64,000 nucleotides of DNA, from positions 186,001 to 250,000 of the forward strand of contig NZ_JABBFX010000003.1 in NCBI RefSeq assembly GCF_012927085.1. Direction: 5' to 3'. The notes under the pieces are model-generated. The model had not been told where the DNA came from. It searched no databases and saw nothing but the letters and a program-made list of their open reading frames with translations. The stretch is from Ramlibacter agri. Its GTDB lineage: Bacteria > Pseudomonadota > Gammaproteobacteria > Burkholderiales > Burkholderiaceae_C. Below, piece by piece: positions 1 through 8,530 of the stretch; position 1 is the first letter of the stretch; each line of letters opens with the position of its first letter. A program made the position numbers and the translations under genes.

Positions 1-1
1 C

Positions 2-823
2 GACGCGCAGGGACACATCCAGCCGCTGGCGATCACGCCCAGCTACGAGTTCCCGCTGGCGCGGCCGGTCGAAGCGGTGACGCCGCCGGCCTGGCAGGCC
101 GCCCTGGTGGTCACCAAGGACCGCTCGGTCGTCCAGTCATGGACGGTGACTTCGCAGCTTGCGACCATCTACCCGGCCGTGTTCCAACGCACGCCGGATA
201 CATCCCCGAACCCGGCCGCAACCGCGACCATCCAGCAACCCATGGTCGATGCACCGCTGCTCGCCCGGCTGAACCTGCCCAACGGCCGCTCGTTCGCCTG
301 GACCATCGATCCGCGGACCGTGGCCTGGGCGCCGACGAAGATCGCGCTGAACCTGCCCGAAGCCTTCGTGGGCCAGGGACGCGTGACGCTGACCCTCAGC
401 ACCGCGGCCACCAATGGCGGCTACGGCGTCGCCGTCGGCAAGAAGGGCAGCGCCCTGGCGGGCGGTGAATACCGCGTCGTCCAGGGCGGCACGCAGACCG
501 TGCTGCCGAACGCGGAGATGCTCGTGCAGGCCGGCGCGCTTTCCGCCCAGGCGCCGACCATCACGGCGCAGCCGCGAAGCCTGAAGGTGGCCGCCGGCAG
601 CAACGTGGGCTTCCTGGTGCAGGCGGATGGTGTGGGCCTGGGCTACCAGTGGCTGCGCAATGGCCAGCCCGTGCTGGCGCCCGATGGCTACAACGAGTGG
701 ACCACCGCGGCCTTGCGCCTCGCCAGCGTGACGGCGGCCGACAGCGGCACGTACACGGTGCAGGTGTTCAACCAGGTGGGCAGCGTCACCTCGGTGCCGG
801 TGACGCTGGAGGTCACGCCCTAA
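2..823 (+). CDS. C-terminal part of a secreted protein with an Ig-like domain (5' end outside window)
   Basis: The frame is open from the first bases of the window to a TAA at 821-823, giving at least 273 residues with no start codon that needs to be invoked, so the gene begins upstream. The last ~90 residues form an immunoglobulin-like domain: a central Trp (YQWLRNGQ) followed by the F-strand signature D-S-G-T-Y (ADSGTYTVQVFN). The usual disulfide cysteines are absent, as in many bacterial I-set domains. The part before it is rich in A, T and P and I do not recognise it. Such domains usually sit at the C-terminus of exported adhesins or enzymes; the actual role is unknown. It converges with the LysR gene at 845-1759. 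Confidence 0.8.
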   Translation, partial: DAQGHIQPLAITPSYEFPLARPVEAVTPPAWQAALVVTKDRSVVQSWTVTSQLATIYPAVFQRTPDTSPNPAATATIQQPMVDAPLLARLNLPNGRSFAWTIDPRTVAWAPTKIALNLPEAFVGQGRVTLTLSTAATNGGYGVAVGKKGSALAGGEYRVVQGGTQTVLPNAEMLVQAGALSAQAPTITAQPRSLKVAAGSNVGFLVQADGVGLGYQWLRNGQPVLAPDGYNEWTTAALRLASVTAADSGTYTVQVFNQVGSVTSVPVTLEVTP

Positions 824-844
824 CGCGCCTTGCCGGCGGTCGCG

Positions 845-1759
845 TCAGATCGCCGGCATCCTCTCCGCCACCGCCACGATCTGCTCGCGCACCCACTGCA
901 CGCCGGGATCGTCCTCGCGGTAGCGGTGCCACTGCAGCACCTCGGTGAGCCGCGGCGTGTCCAGCGGCGGCTCGAACAGCTTCACCGGCATGGCCTGCGC
1001 GAACTGCATGGCCAGCCGCGTCTGCACGGTGGCGATGCGGCGGGTGCCGACGACGAAGCGCGGCATCAAGGTGAAGCCGTGCGTCACCACGTCGATGCGG
1101 CGCGTGTGCCCATGCTGGTTGGCGTACCAGGACTCGAACCAGGGGTTGTTGCCCTGCTCGTTCTGGTACACGACGTGGCCCAGCGACTGGTACTGCTCCA
1201 GGCTCAGGCTGTCGCCCAGCTCCGGGTGCTGGGCGCAGGCGATCACCTGGTAGGTGTCCTCGAACAGCACGGCCTGCGGGTGGTCGGCCAAGGTCAGGTG
1301 GGCCGGCGTCACCAGGAAGTCGGCGCGGCCCTGGTCCAGGTCCTGCGCCATCGTGTTGCTGGAAGGCCGGATGTCGAAGGCGAGGCCAGGCGCCACCTGC
1401 GCGATGCGCCGCAGCACCTCCGCCATCAACACGTTGGAAACGTAGTCGGAGGCGATGACTACGAAGTGGCGCTGCGCGGTGGCGGGGTCGAAGTCCGGCC
1501 GCACGCCCAGCGTGGAGTCGACCTTCAGGATGATGTCGCGCACCGGCTGGATCAGGCTTTCGGCGCGCGGCGTCAGCTTCATCGTGCGGCCCACGGGCAC
1601 CAGCAACTGGTCGTCGAAGTATTCGCGCAGCCGCGCCAGCACGCCGCTCATGGCGGACTGCGTCATGTGCATGCGCTCGGCGGCGCGCGTGACGTTGCGC
1701 TCGGCGAGCAGGGTGTCGAGCGCGATCAGCAGGTTGAGGTCGATGCGCTGGTACCGCAT
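845..1759 (-). CDS. LysR-family transcriptional regulator
   Basis: A 304-residue protein of normal LysR length. The N-terminus (MRYQRIDLNLLIALDTLL) leads into the winged helix-turn-helix (VTRAAERMHMTQSAMSGVLARL), followed by a type-2 periplasmic-binding-like effector domain. The ATG at 1757-1759 was chosen because family members begin 4-6 residues before the D-L-N-L motif; in-frame ATGs at 1771 and 1831 would add an uncharacteristic Pro-rich leader. It lies divergent from the reductase gene at 1840, with an 80-base gap, the usual position of a LysR regulator relative to its target operon. The downstream lactonase, FAH and cyclase genes are plausible targets (inference). The effector is unknown. 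Confidence 0.93.
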   Translation of the reverse strand: MRYQRIDLNLLIALDTLLAERNVTRAAERMHMTQSAMSGVLARLREYFDDQLLVPVGRTMKLTPRAESLIQPVRDIILKVDSTLGVRPDFDPATAQRHFVVIASDYVSNVLMAEVLRRIAQVAPGLAFDIRPSSNTMAQDLDQGRADFLVTPAHLTLADHPQAVLFEDTYQVIACAQHPELGDSLSLEQYQSLGHVVYQNEQGNNPWFESWYANQHGHTRRIDVVTHGFTLMPRFVVGTRRIATVQTRLAMQFAQAMPVKLFEPPLDTPRLTEVLQWHRYREDDPGVQWVREQIVAVAERMPAI

Positions 1760-1839
1760 GGCGGGGATCATAGCCGGGCAGTGCGGCGGGAACGCCGGGA
1801 GCCCGGCCGGCATCCATGGACGACAATCCACGGCGAACC

Positions 1840-3051
1840 ATGAGCAATTCCATCGTCATCATCGGCGGCGGCCACGCCGCCGCGCAGCTGTGCGCCGCCC
1901 TGGCCGAAGCGGGGCAGGGCGCCCGCGTGCACGTCGTCTGCGAAGAGCCGGCCCACCCTTACCAGCGGCCGCCGCTGTCCAAGAGCTACCTGAAGAATGC
2001 CGGCGAAGCGCTGCAGCTGCATCGCGACGACGCCTGGTACGCCGGCAAGGGCATCACGGTGCACCTGGATGACGCGGCGGTCGCCATCGATCGCACGGCG
2101 CGCAAGGTGCGCCTGGCCTCGGGCCAGGAGCTGGCTTATGGACAGCTGGTGCTGGCCACCGGCTCGCGGGCGCGCGTGCTGCCCGCGCTGGCGCAGCCGC
2201 TCGCCAACGTGCTGAGCCTGCGCAGCGCGGCCGACGCCGAGGCCATCCGCTCGCGCCTGCAGGAAAAGACCGGCCAGCTGGTCGTGCTGGGCGGCGGCTT
2301 CATCGGCCTCGAAGTGGCGGCCACGGCGCGCCACCTGGGCTGGGAAGTGCGCGTGCTGGAGGCCATGCCGCGCCTGCTTTCGCGTTCTGCCTCGCCGGAG
2401 TTGTCGGCGCAGATCCTGGAGCACCATCGCAGCCAGGGCACGCAGGTGGAGCTGGAGGCCAAGGTCTCGGACTTCCGCGCGGAGAGCGGGCGCCTGGCGG
2501 CGCTGCGCGTGAATAGCGAGGAAGTGGCCGTGGACCAGCTGCTGCTCGGCATCGGCGCAATGCCGGAAACGCGGCTGGCGCAGGAGGCCGGCCTGGCAGT
2601 GGAAAACGGCATCGTCGTCGATGCCGCCCTGCGCACCTCGGATCCGGACATCCTGGCCATCGGCGATTGCAGTTCCTTCCCCTATCGCGGCCAGCACGTG
2701 CGGCTGGAATCGGTGCAGAACGCCAACGACCAGGGCAAGGCTGCCGCGGCGACCCTGCAGGGCCAGCCCGCGAACTACGCGCCCGTGCCCTGGTTCTGGT
2801 CGGACCAGGGCGGGCTGCGGCTGCAGATGGTCGGCCTGTGGCGGCCCGGGCTGCAGGCGGTGCGCCGGCCCGGCGCCACGCCGGCCAGCTTCAGCCTGTT
2901 CCACTATGACGGCGCGGACCTGGTCGCCGTGGAATCGGCGAATGCGCCGATGGACCACATGATGGCGCGGAAGATCCTGGAAGCGGGCAAGTCGCCGGCT
3001 GCAGCGCAGGTGGCGGACCCGGCGATCCAGCTGAAGACGCTGCTTACCTGA
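1840..3051 (+). CDS. FAD-dependent NAD(P)H:ferredoxin reductase-like oxidoreductase
   Basis: A 403-residue flavoprotein of the putidaredoxin/ferredoxin reductase type. The N-terminal FAD-binding motif is IVIIGGGHAAAQL, the NAD(P)-binding Rossmann motif is VVLGGGFIGLEVA, the second FAD motif is DILAIGDC, and a C-terminal reductase domain starts near PVPWFWSDQGG. In this family the protein passes electrons from NADH to a [2Fe-2S] ferredoxin that feeds a P450 or Rieske oxygenase. No ferredoxin or oxygenase gene lies in this window, so its partner must be elsewhere. The start at 1840 (MSNSIVIIGGG) is preferred over an ATG at 1816 because it places the dinucleotide motif right at the N-terminus. 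A 9-bp-stem hairpin follows the stop. Confidence 0.9.
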   Translation: MSNSIVIIGGGHAAAQLCAALAEAGQGARVHVVCEEPAHPYQRPPLSKSYLKNAGEALQLHRDDAWYAGKGITVHLDDAAVAIDRTARKVRLASGQELAYGQLVLATGSRARVLPALAQPLANVLSLRSAADAEAIRSRLQEKTGQLVVLGGGFIGLEVAATARHLGWEVRVLEAMPRLLSRSASPELSAQILEHHRSQGTQVELEAKVSDFRAESGRLAALRVNSEEVAVDQLLLGIGAMPETRLAQEAGLAVENGIVVDAALRTSDPDILAIGDCSSFPYRGQHVRLESVQNANDQGKAAAATLQGQPANYAPVPWFWSDQGGLRLQMVGLWRPGLQAVRRPGATPASFSLFHYDGADLVAVESANAPMDHMMARKILEAGKSPAAAQVADPAIQLKTLLT

Positions 3052-3058
3052 TCGCTGG

Positions 3059-3083
3059 ATCGGCAGGTATTGCGCCTGCCGAT
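3059..3083 (+). terminator. hairpin after reductase gene
   Basis: Perfect 9-bp arms ATCGGCAGG / CCTGCCGAT enclose a 7-base loop, starting 8 bases after the TGA at 3049-3051. There is no T-tract, so it is either a rho-dependent pause or mRNA-stabilising hairpin or a weak terminator. It separates the reductase from the lactonase operon. Confidence 0.5.
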
Positions 3084-3104
3084 GCCTCCCATCGCCAATA
3101 TCCG

Positions 3105-3132
3105 TTGGTGCGGCGCGCGGCCTTTCCCTAAG
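3105..3132 (+). promoter_or_regulatory. candidate sigma-70 type promoter (TTGGTG-N16-CCTAAG)
   Basis: TTGGTG (3105-3110), a 16-base spacer and CCTAAG (3127-3132) lie just before the lactonase ATG at 3146. The same TTGGTG-N16-CCTA arrangement occurs at 9444-9471 ahead of the Bug gene. This is sequence resemblance only; the -10 box is poor by E. coli standards. Confidence 0.3.
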
Positions 3133-3145
3133 CTGCGCGCCGACG

Positions 3146-4174
3146 ATGACCCGTAACAACCCCCTCAAGGGCTGGCAGGTGGACCGCGCCGCGATCCGGC
3201 ATGTCGGCCACGACCTGCAGCGCCCCGAATGCGTGCTGGCCGAGCGTGACGGCACGGTCTGGGTGGCCGACGCCCGGGGCGGCGCCATGCGCATCGCGCC
3301 GGACGGCAGCCAGCACCTGGTGGTGCCGCGGCAGCCCGCCGACACCGGAGAAATCGACTTCCAGGCTCGCTACGTGCAAAGCCAGGGCTCGCTGCCCAAT
3401 GGCATGACCTTCCTGGCCAACGGCGACTTCCTCATCGCCAACTGGGGCACGGATTCGGTGGAAGTGATGACGCGCGAAGGCCAGGTCCGCCGCCTGTTCG
3501 ACCGGATCGATGGCCAGCCGCTCGGCAAGTCCAACTTCCCGCTGCGAGACCGCAAGGGCCGCCTCTACCTCACCGTCACTACGCGCATGCAGCCGTGGAC
3601 CGGCTCGATCAACGCGCGCGCCGCCGACGGCTACATCGCGCTGTTCGACCAGCAAGGCAACGCTCGCATCGTCGCCGACGGCTTCGAAGGCACCAACGAG
3701 ATCCGCATGGACGCCAACGAGGAGTGGCTCTATGTCGTGGAGAGCAACGCCCGCCGCATCTCGCGCCTGCGCGTGCAGCCGGATGGCTCGCTGACGCACC
3801 GCGAGATCTATGGGCCCAGCAAGCTCGAAGGCTTCCCGGATGGCATGGCCTTCGACGCCTTCGGCAACCTGTGGATCACGCTCGTCATGACGGACAAGCT
3901 GATCGCGATCACGCCCGACGGCGAGGTGCTGACCTTGCTGGACGACAGTAACCCGGAAGCGACCAAGCGCCTCAACGAACACTTCGAGGCCCGCACGCTT
4001 ACGCCCGAGATCATGGGCGCCACCGCCGGCACGCTGGCGCCGTGGATGGCGAGCCTTACCTTCGGCGGCACCGACCTGCAGACCGTCTACATCGGCAGCC
4101 TGCGCGGCCTCACGCTTCCCAGCTTCCGCGCGCCGGTCGCCGGCCTTCCCCTCATCCACTGGAGCGAACGATGA
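3146..4174 (+). CDS. SMP-30/gluconolactonase/LRE-family beta-propeller protein
   Basis: A 342-residue protein of the SMP-30/gluconolactonase superfamily. Repeating blades are visible with motifs such as DGTVWVADARGGAMRIAPDG, LPNGMTFLANGDFLIANWG and FPDGMAFDAFGNLWITLV, typical of this six-bladed calcium-dependent propeller. Members hydrolyse sugar or aromatic lactones. It has no signal peptide, so it is cytoplasmic. It starts an operon: its TGA overlaps the ATG of the FAH-family gene (ATGA at 4171-4174), followed by a cyclase and an ABC transporter. A lactone intermediate in the pathway is therefore likely, but the substrate cannot be read from sequence. Confidence 0.88.
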   Translation: MTRNNPLKGWQVDRAAIRHVGHDLQRPECVLAERDGTVWVADARGGAMRIAPDGSQHLVVPRQPADTGEIDFQARYVQSQGSLPNGMTFLANGDFLIANWGTDSVEVMTREGQVRRLFDRIDGQPLGKSNFPLRDRKGRLYLTVTTRMQPWTGSINARAADGYIALFDQQGNARIVADGFEGTNEIRMDANEEWLYVVESNARRISRLRVQPDGSLTHREIYGPSKLEGFPDGMAFDAFGNLWITLVMTDKLIAITPDGEVLTLLDDSNPEATKRLNEHFEARTLTPEIMGATAGTLAPWMASLTFGGTDLQTVYIGSLRGLTLPSFRAPVAGLPLIHWSER

Positions 4175-5154
4175 AACTCGCCACCCTCAAGAGCGACAGC
4201 AAGGACGGCCGCCTGGTCGTCGTCTCGCGCGACCTCAAGCGCGCCGCCGATGCGACGCAGGTCGCGCCCAACCTGCTCGCCGCCCTGGAAAACTGGGCGA
4301 CGGCGGAGCCCAGGCTGCAGGCGCTGTACGAGCAGCTGAATGCCGGCAAGGCACAAGGCGCATTCGACTTCGACGCGCAGCAGGCCGCCGCGCCGATCCC
4401 GCGCGCGCCGCAGTGGTGCGACGGCTCGGCCTTCCTGAACCACGGCAACCTGATGCAGACGGCCTTCAACATGCCGCCGATCCCGGACGCCGAGACCATG
4501 CCGCTGATGTACCAGGGCGGTTCCGACGACCTGCTGGGCGCGTGCGACGACCTGCCGCTGCCCGACGAAGCGCACGGCATCGACTTCGAAGGCGAGTTCG
4601 GCGTCATCGTCGACAGCGTGCCCATGGCCTGCTCGCCGGCCAAGGCCGCCAGCCGCATCCGCCTGCTGGTGCAGATCAACGACGTCAGCCTGCGCGCCTT
4701 CGGCCCGCGCGAGATGAAGACCGGCTTCGGCTTCTTCCAGGCCAAGCCTTCGTCCAGCTTTGCGCCGGTCGCGGTGACGCCGGACGAAATCGGCGAAGCG
4801 TGGAAGAACGCCCGCGTCTGCCTGGACCTGGCCATCGAGTTCAACGGCCAGTGGTTCGGCGACCCGAACGGCCGGGAAATGAACTTCGGCTTCGACCAGC
4901 TCATCGCCCACGCCGCCACCACGCGCAAGCTGAGCGCCGGCACCATCATCGGCTCGGGCACCGTGTCCAACGCCGGCGGCAAGAAGGGCTCGGCCTGCAT
5001 CGCCGAGCGCCGCGCCATCGAGCAGATCGCCAACGGCGCGCCCAAGACCGCTTTCATGAAGTTCGGCGACCGCGTGCGCATGGAAGCGCGCTGGCAGGAC
5101 CAGCCGGTGTTCGGCACCATCGAGCAGCGCGTCGTGCAAGCGCCCAAGGAGTAA
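4171..5154 (+). CDS. fumarylacetoacetate hydrolase (FAH) family protein
   Basis: A 327-residue protein of the FAH superfamily, whose members cleave or hydrate beta-diketo or 2-oxo acids using a bound divalent metal. The metal-binding acidic triad is visible in FEGEFGVIVD and the following INDVSLR region, and the family GSGTVSN loop near residue 275 is intact. There is an N-terminal extension of ~100 residues (MKLATLKSDSKDGRLVVVSR...), as in FahA-like long forms. The ATG at 4171 overlaps the lactonase stop, indicating translational coupling; the next gene starts 3 bases after its stop, with its ribosome site AAGGAG inside this gene's last codons. It likely acts on the ring-opened product of the neighbouring cyclase or lactonase (inference). 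Confidence 0.9.
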   Translation: MKLATLKSDSKDGRLVVVSRDLKRAADATQVAPNLLAALENWATAEPRLQALYEQLNAGKAQGAFDFDAQQAAAPIPRAPQWCDGSAFLNHGNLMQTAFNMPPIPDAETMPLMYQGGSDDLLGACDDLPLPDEAHGIDFEGEFGVIVDSVPMACSPAKAASRIRLLVQINDVSLRAFGPREMKTGFGFFQAKPSSSFAPVAVTPDEIGEAWKNARVCLDLAIEFNGQWFGDPNGREMNFGFDQLIAHAATTRKLSAGTIIGSGTVSNAGGKKGSACIAERRAIEQIANGAPKTAFMKFGDRVRMEARWQDQPVFGTIEQRVVQAPKE

Positions 5155-5157
5155 GCC

Positions 5158-5943
5158 ATGCCCCGTTTCGTCGACCTGTCGATCTACCTCGAGAACGACG
5201 TCCTGTCCGACCCGCCGCCGCTGGCGCCGAAGATCACCTACCAGAAGCACGCCGACACGCTGCCGGAATTCATCCAGATGATCCCCGGCACGAAGGCCGA
5301 GGACTATCCCGATGGCGAGGCCGCGGCGGCCGAGTGGGTGACGCTGACGACGCACAGCGGCACCCACCTGGACGCGCCCTGGCACTTCCACTCCACGCAG
5401 GACGCGAAGCTAGACCAAAAGAAACCGTCGCTGACCATCGACCAGATTCCGCTGGACTGGTGCTTCCGCCCTGGCGTGAAGCTGGATTTCCGCCACTTCC
5501 CGGACGGCTACGTGGCGACGGCGCAGGACGTCGAGAACGAGCTGAAGCGCATCGGCCACGAGCTGCAGCCCTTTGACATCGTCGTGGTCAACACCCGCGC
5601 CGGCTCGCGCTACGGCAACAACGACTACGTGCAGGCCGGTTGCGGCATGGGCTACGAAGCCACCATGTACCTGCTGGAACGCGGCGTGCGCCTGACCGGC
5701 ACCGATGCCTGGAGCTGGGACGCACCCTTCTCGTACACGGCGAAGAAGATCGCCGAGACCGGCGACAAGTCGCTGATCTGGGAAGGCCACAAGGCGGGCC
5801 GCGACATCGGCTACTGCCACCTGGAGAAGCTGCACAACCTGGAAGCGCTGCCCGGAGACGGCTTTACCATCAGCTGCTTCCCGCACAAGATCCGCGGGGC
5901 CTCCGCCGGCTGGACGCGCGCGGTCGCGATCTTCGAGAATTGA
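5158..5943 (+). CDS. cyclase/kynurenine-formamidase-like family protein
   Basis: A 261-residue member of the cyclase family (PF04199 type). The metal-binding signature H-x-G-T-H-x-D-x-P-x-H is complete (HSGTHLDAPWH, around residue 64). The conserved DAWSWDAPF segment near residue 184 is typical of the larger family members found in catabolic operons. Relatives hydrolyse N-formylkynurenine or open lactam, hydantoin or isatin rings with a divalent metal. The AAGGAG at 5146-5151 serves the ATG at 5158. It is the third gene of a lactonase-FAH-cyclase set followed by an NMT1-type ABC transporter, so the set probably imports and degrades one cyclic compound (inference). Confidence 0.9.
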   Translation: MPRFVDLSIYLENDVLSDPPPLAPKITYQKHADTLPEFIQMIPGTKAEDYPDGEAAAAEWVTLTTHSGTHLDAPWHFHSTQDAKLDQKKPSLTIDQIPLDWCFRPGVKLDFRHFPDGYVATAQDVENELKRIGHELQPFDIVVVNTRAGSRYGNNDYVQAGCGMGYEATMYLLERGVRLTGTDAWSWDAPFSYTAKKIAETGDKSLIWEGHKAGRDIGYCHLEKLHNLEALPGDGFTISCFPHKIRGASAGWTRAVAIFEN

Positions 5944-5953
5944 ACGAGAGCCC

Positions 5954-6022
5954 GTAGGGTGCGCAGCTTGCTGCGCACCTGGGACACGGATCGCGCGGTG
6001 CGCAGCAAGCTGCGCACCCTAC
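5954..6022. repeat. paired REP-like palindromes in inverted orientation (REPIN-like)
   Basis: Two 26-base units at 5954-5979 and 5997-6022 are exact reverse complements of each other, separated by 17 bases. Each unit is itself nearly palindromic around GCAGC-TT-GCTGC. The pair can fold into one 26-bp stem or two smaller hairpins. It sits between the cyclase stop and the ABC substrate-binding gene inside an otherwise continuous operon. A single unit recurs at 9306-9335. Confidence 0.85.
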
Positions 6023-6048
6023 AGACAACCAACAAAGGAGACCTCACG

Positions 6049-6990
6049 ATGATCAATCGCCGCACCCTGCTCGCCACGGGCGCCAGCTTGGCCGCCACCT
6101 CCCTGCCCCTGCGCGCGCAGGCGCCCGTGAAGGCCACCTTCGGCTACACCGCGGTCACCGACTACGCCACCGTGTTCATCGCCCGCGAAGAAGGCTACTT
6201 CGTCAAGCACGGCATCGACGTCACGCCGCAGATGGTGCCGCTGAACCCGTCGATCCCGCCGGCGATCCAGTCGGACTCGCTGCAGCTGGGCGGCCCCACG
6301 CCCTCGGTGTTCCTGCAGGCCGTCGAAGGCGGGCTGGACCACGTGGTGCTCACCGGCGGTGGCGCCACCTCCAAGAAGATGACAGGCCTGGGCCTGGTCG
6401 CGCGTTCCGGCTCCGGCATCAAGACGGCGCAGGACTGCGTCGGCAAGAAGATCGGCGTGCCCGGCCTCGGCGCCTTCCTGCACGTGGGCTTCCGCGCCTG
6501 GCTGAAGTCGCAGGGCGTGGACTACACCAAGGTCAACTTCATCGAAGCCGCCTTCCCGCAGCACGGCGACCTGCTGCGCGGCGGCTCGCTCGACGCGGTG
6601 GTGACGGCCGACCCGTTCATGCAGCGCATCCTGTCCAGCGGCGCCGGCTACGTGGCGTCCTACTACTCCACCTTCCTGCCGGACGGCCTGCCTTCGCTGG
6701 TGTTCGTGGCGCGGCGCGACTGGGTGCAGAAGAACATGGCGGCCGCCAAGGGCTTCCAGGCCGGCATCGCCGAAGCGGCGAAGTTCCTGGTCGACCCGAA
6801 GAACAGCGTGAAGGTACGCGAGCACATCGGCAAGTACATCAAGCTGCCGCCCGAAGTGCTGGCCACGGCGCAGATCAGCCCGCCATTGCCGGTGGTCACC
6901 GAGCCGGTTCTGGGCTGGTGGGCCGACCAGATGGTGGAACAGAAGCTTCTGAAGACGAAGCCCAACCTCGCCAACCTGATCGTCAAGTGA
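6049..6990 (+). CDS. ABC transporter substrate-binding protein, NMT1/THI5-like
   Basis: A 313-residue periplasmic binding protein with an N-terminal twin-arginine-like leader (MINRRTLLATGASLAATSL, cleavage near LRAQA). The mature part begins KATFGYTAVTDYATVFIAREEGYF, the hallmark of the NMT1/SsuA-type family (NitT/TauT-type ABC importers for nitrate, sulfonates, thiamine precursors or aromatic acids). The ATG at 6049 is preceded by AAAGGAGACC. The stop overlaps the GTG start of the ATPase gene (GTGA), so binding protein, ATPase and two permeases form one transcript. The substrate is unknown; the upstream cyclase, FAH and lactonase genes suggest a heterocyclic or aromatic carboxylate. Confidence 0.9.
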   Translation: MINRRTLLATGASLAATSLPLRAQAPVKATFGYTAVTDYATVFIAREEGYFVKHGIDVTPQMVPLNPSIPPAIQSDSLQLGGPTPSVFLQAVEGGLDHVVLTGGGATSKKMTGLGLVARSGSGIKTAQDCVGKKIGVPGLGAFLHVGFRAWLKSQGVDYTKVNFIEAAFPQHGDLLRGGSLDAVVTADPFMQRILSSGAGYVASYYSTFLPDGLPSLVFVARRDWVQKNMAAAKGFQAGIAEAAKFLVDPKNSVKVREHIGKYIKLPPEVLATAQISPPLPVVTEPVLGWWADQMVEQKLLKTKPNLANLIVK

Positions 6991-7766
6991 AGGCGGACCC
7001 GAGCCCCGTCCTCAGCTTCGACGGCGTCGCCATCCACCTCGGTGGCCGCGAGATCCTGTCGCCCACCAGCGTGCAGGTGGGGCAGGGCGAATTCGTCTGC
7101 ATCATCGGGCCTTCGGGCTGCGGCAAGACCACGCTGCTGCGCGCGGCGGCCGGCTTCGTGCAGCCTTCGGGTGGCGAGGTGCGGCGCCTGGGCCAGGTGG
7201 TGAACGGGCCCTCGCGCGAGGCGGCTTTCGTGTTCCAGGACTACGGCCGCGCGCTGCTGCCCTGGCGCACGGTGGCGGGCAACGTCGCCCTGGCGCTGGA
7301 GGCGGCCGGCGTGCCGGCGGCGCAGCGGCCGGAGCGCATCGCGCGCGCCCTGAAGACGGTGAATCTGTCGGCGCACGCGGACAAGTTCCCGCTGCAGCTG
7401 TCCGGCGGCATGCAGCAGCGCGCGCAGATCGCCCGCTGCCTGGCGCAGGAGCCGCGGCTGCTGATGATGGACGAGCCCTTCGGCGCGCTCGACGCGATGA
7501 CGCGCGAGTCGCTGCAGGACGAAGTGGCGCGGCTGGTGCGCGAAAGCGGCCTGACGGTGCTGTTCGTCACGCACGATCTCGATGAAGCCATCTACCTCGG
7601 CGACCGCGTCATCGCGCTGCGCGCCAATCCGACGCCTGAGAAGCCCAGCGTGGCGGCCGTGGTCGACGTACCCATCGCGCATCCGCGCAACCAGCTGGAG
7701 ACGAAGGAACATCCGGAGTACCTGCGGCTGCGGCGCGAGCTGTATCACTACCTGGGGCACCACTGA
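6987..7766 (+). CDS. ABC transporter ATP-binding protein (NitT/TauT type)
   Basis: A 259-residue ATPase. Walker A is GPSGCGKTT (near residue 48), the signature motif is LSGGMQQRAQIAR, Walker B is LLMMDEPFGALDAMTR, and the switch His lies in FVTHDLDEAI. It energises the importer formed with the two permeases that follow. The GTG at 6987 was chosen because it overlaps the previous stop by four bases and gives the normal family length; an ATG at 6918 lies deep inside the upstream gene. The stop shares one base with the ATG of the first permease. Confidence 0.93.
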   Translation: MKADPSPVLSFDGVAIHLGGREILSPTSVQVGQGEFVCIIGPSGCGKTTLLRAAAGFVQPSGGEVRRLGQVVNGPSREAAFVFQDYGRALLPWRTVAGNVALALEAAGVPAAQRPERIARALKTVNLSAHADKFPLQLSGGMQQRAQIARCLAQEPRLLMMDEPFGALDAMTRESLQDEVARLVRESGLTVLFVTHDLDEAIYLGDRVIALRANPTPEKPSVAAVVDVPIAHPRNQLETKEHPEYLRLRRELYHYLGHH

Positions 7767-8530
7767 TGCGGCGCTGGTTGCAGGGAGCCGCCCGCGGGCT
7801 GGCCGTGCCGCTGGTGCTGGTGGCGGCGCTGGAGGCCTACATGCATGGGCCGGGCAAGAACAGCGATGCGCTGGCCGCGCCCACCGCCGCCGCGCAGGCG
7901 TTTGGCCGGGCGCTGGTCGACGGCTCGCTGCTGCAAGGCACGCTGTTCACGCTGGGCAGCGCGGCGCTGGGCCTCCTGATCGCGCTGGTGCTGGGGACCT
8001 TGCTGGGCATCTGGCTGGGCCTGTCGCGCCAGGCCGGCGCCTGGAGCTTCCTGACGGTGGAAGTGCTGCGGCCGGTGCCCTCGGTGGCCTTGATTCCGCT
8101 GTCCATGCTGGTGTTCGGCTTCGGCGTGCGGATGGAAAGCGCGGTGGTGGCCTTTGCCGTGTTCTGGCCGATGCTGGTGCTGGCGCAGTCGGCGGCGCGC
8201 CAGGTCGATGCACGCCTGCTCGAAGTGGGCTTCGCGCTGGGGTTGTCGCCGTGGGCGCGCCTGAGCAAGATCGTGCTGCCGGCGATGGTGGCGCGCCTGT
8301 TCGTGGCGATCCGGCTCGGCGTGGCCATCGCGCTGGTGGTGGCCGTGACGGTGGAGATCGCCGCCAACCCGCACGGCATGGGCTACGCGATGATGGTGGC
8401 GCAGCAAAGCCTGGACCCGGCGCTGATGCTGGCCTGGCTGTTCTGGATCGCGGTGGTGGGCTACCTGGTGAACCTGCTGGCGCTGGTGCTGGAACGCCGC
8501 ATCGCGCGGGCAATGGGAGCCGTGGCATGA
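7766..8530 (+). CDS. ABC transporter permease (first of two)
   Basis: A 254-residue inner-membrane permease with about six hydrophobic segments. The EAA loop reads EVGFALGLSPWARLSKIVLPAMVARLFVAIRLG, the coupling element that contacts the ATPase in NitT/TauT-type importers. It overlaps the ATPase stop by one base and the second permease start by four. The two permease genes are different (not a recent duplication) and probably form a heterodimer. Confidence 0.92.
   Translation: MRRWLQGAARGLAVPLVLVAALEAYMHGPGKNSDALAAPTAAAQAFGRALVDGSLLQGTLFTLGSAALGLLIALVLGTLLGIWLGLSRQAGAWSFLTVEVLRPVPSVALIPLSMLVFGFGVRMESAVVAFAVFWPMLVLAQSAARQVDARLLEVGFALGLSPWARLSKIVLPAMVARLFVAIRLGVAIALVVAVTVEIAANPHGMGYAMMVAQQSLDPALMLAWLFWIAVVGYLVNLLALVLERRIARAMGAVA

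Noticed and set aside
1130..1150. GGACTCGAACC, resembling the 3' T-arm of a tRNA gene
   Set aside because: It lies inside the LysR coding region, is preceded by no D-arm or anticodon structure, and translates on the minus strand as normal LysR sequence.
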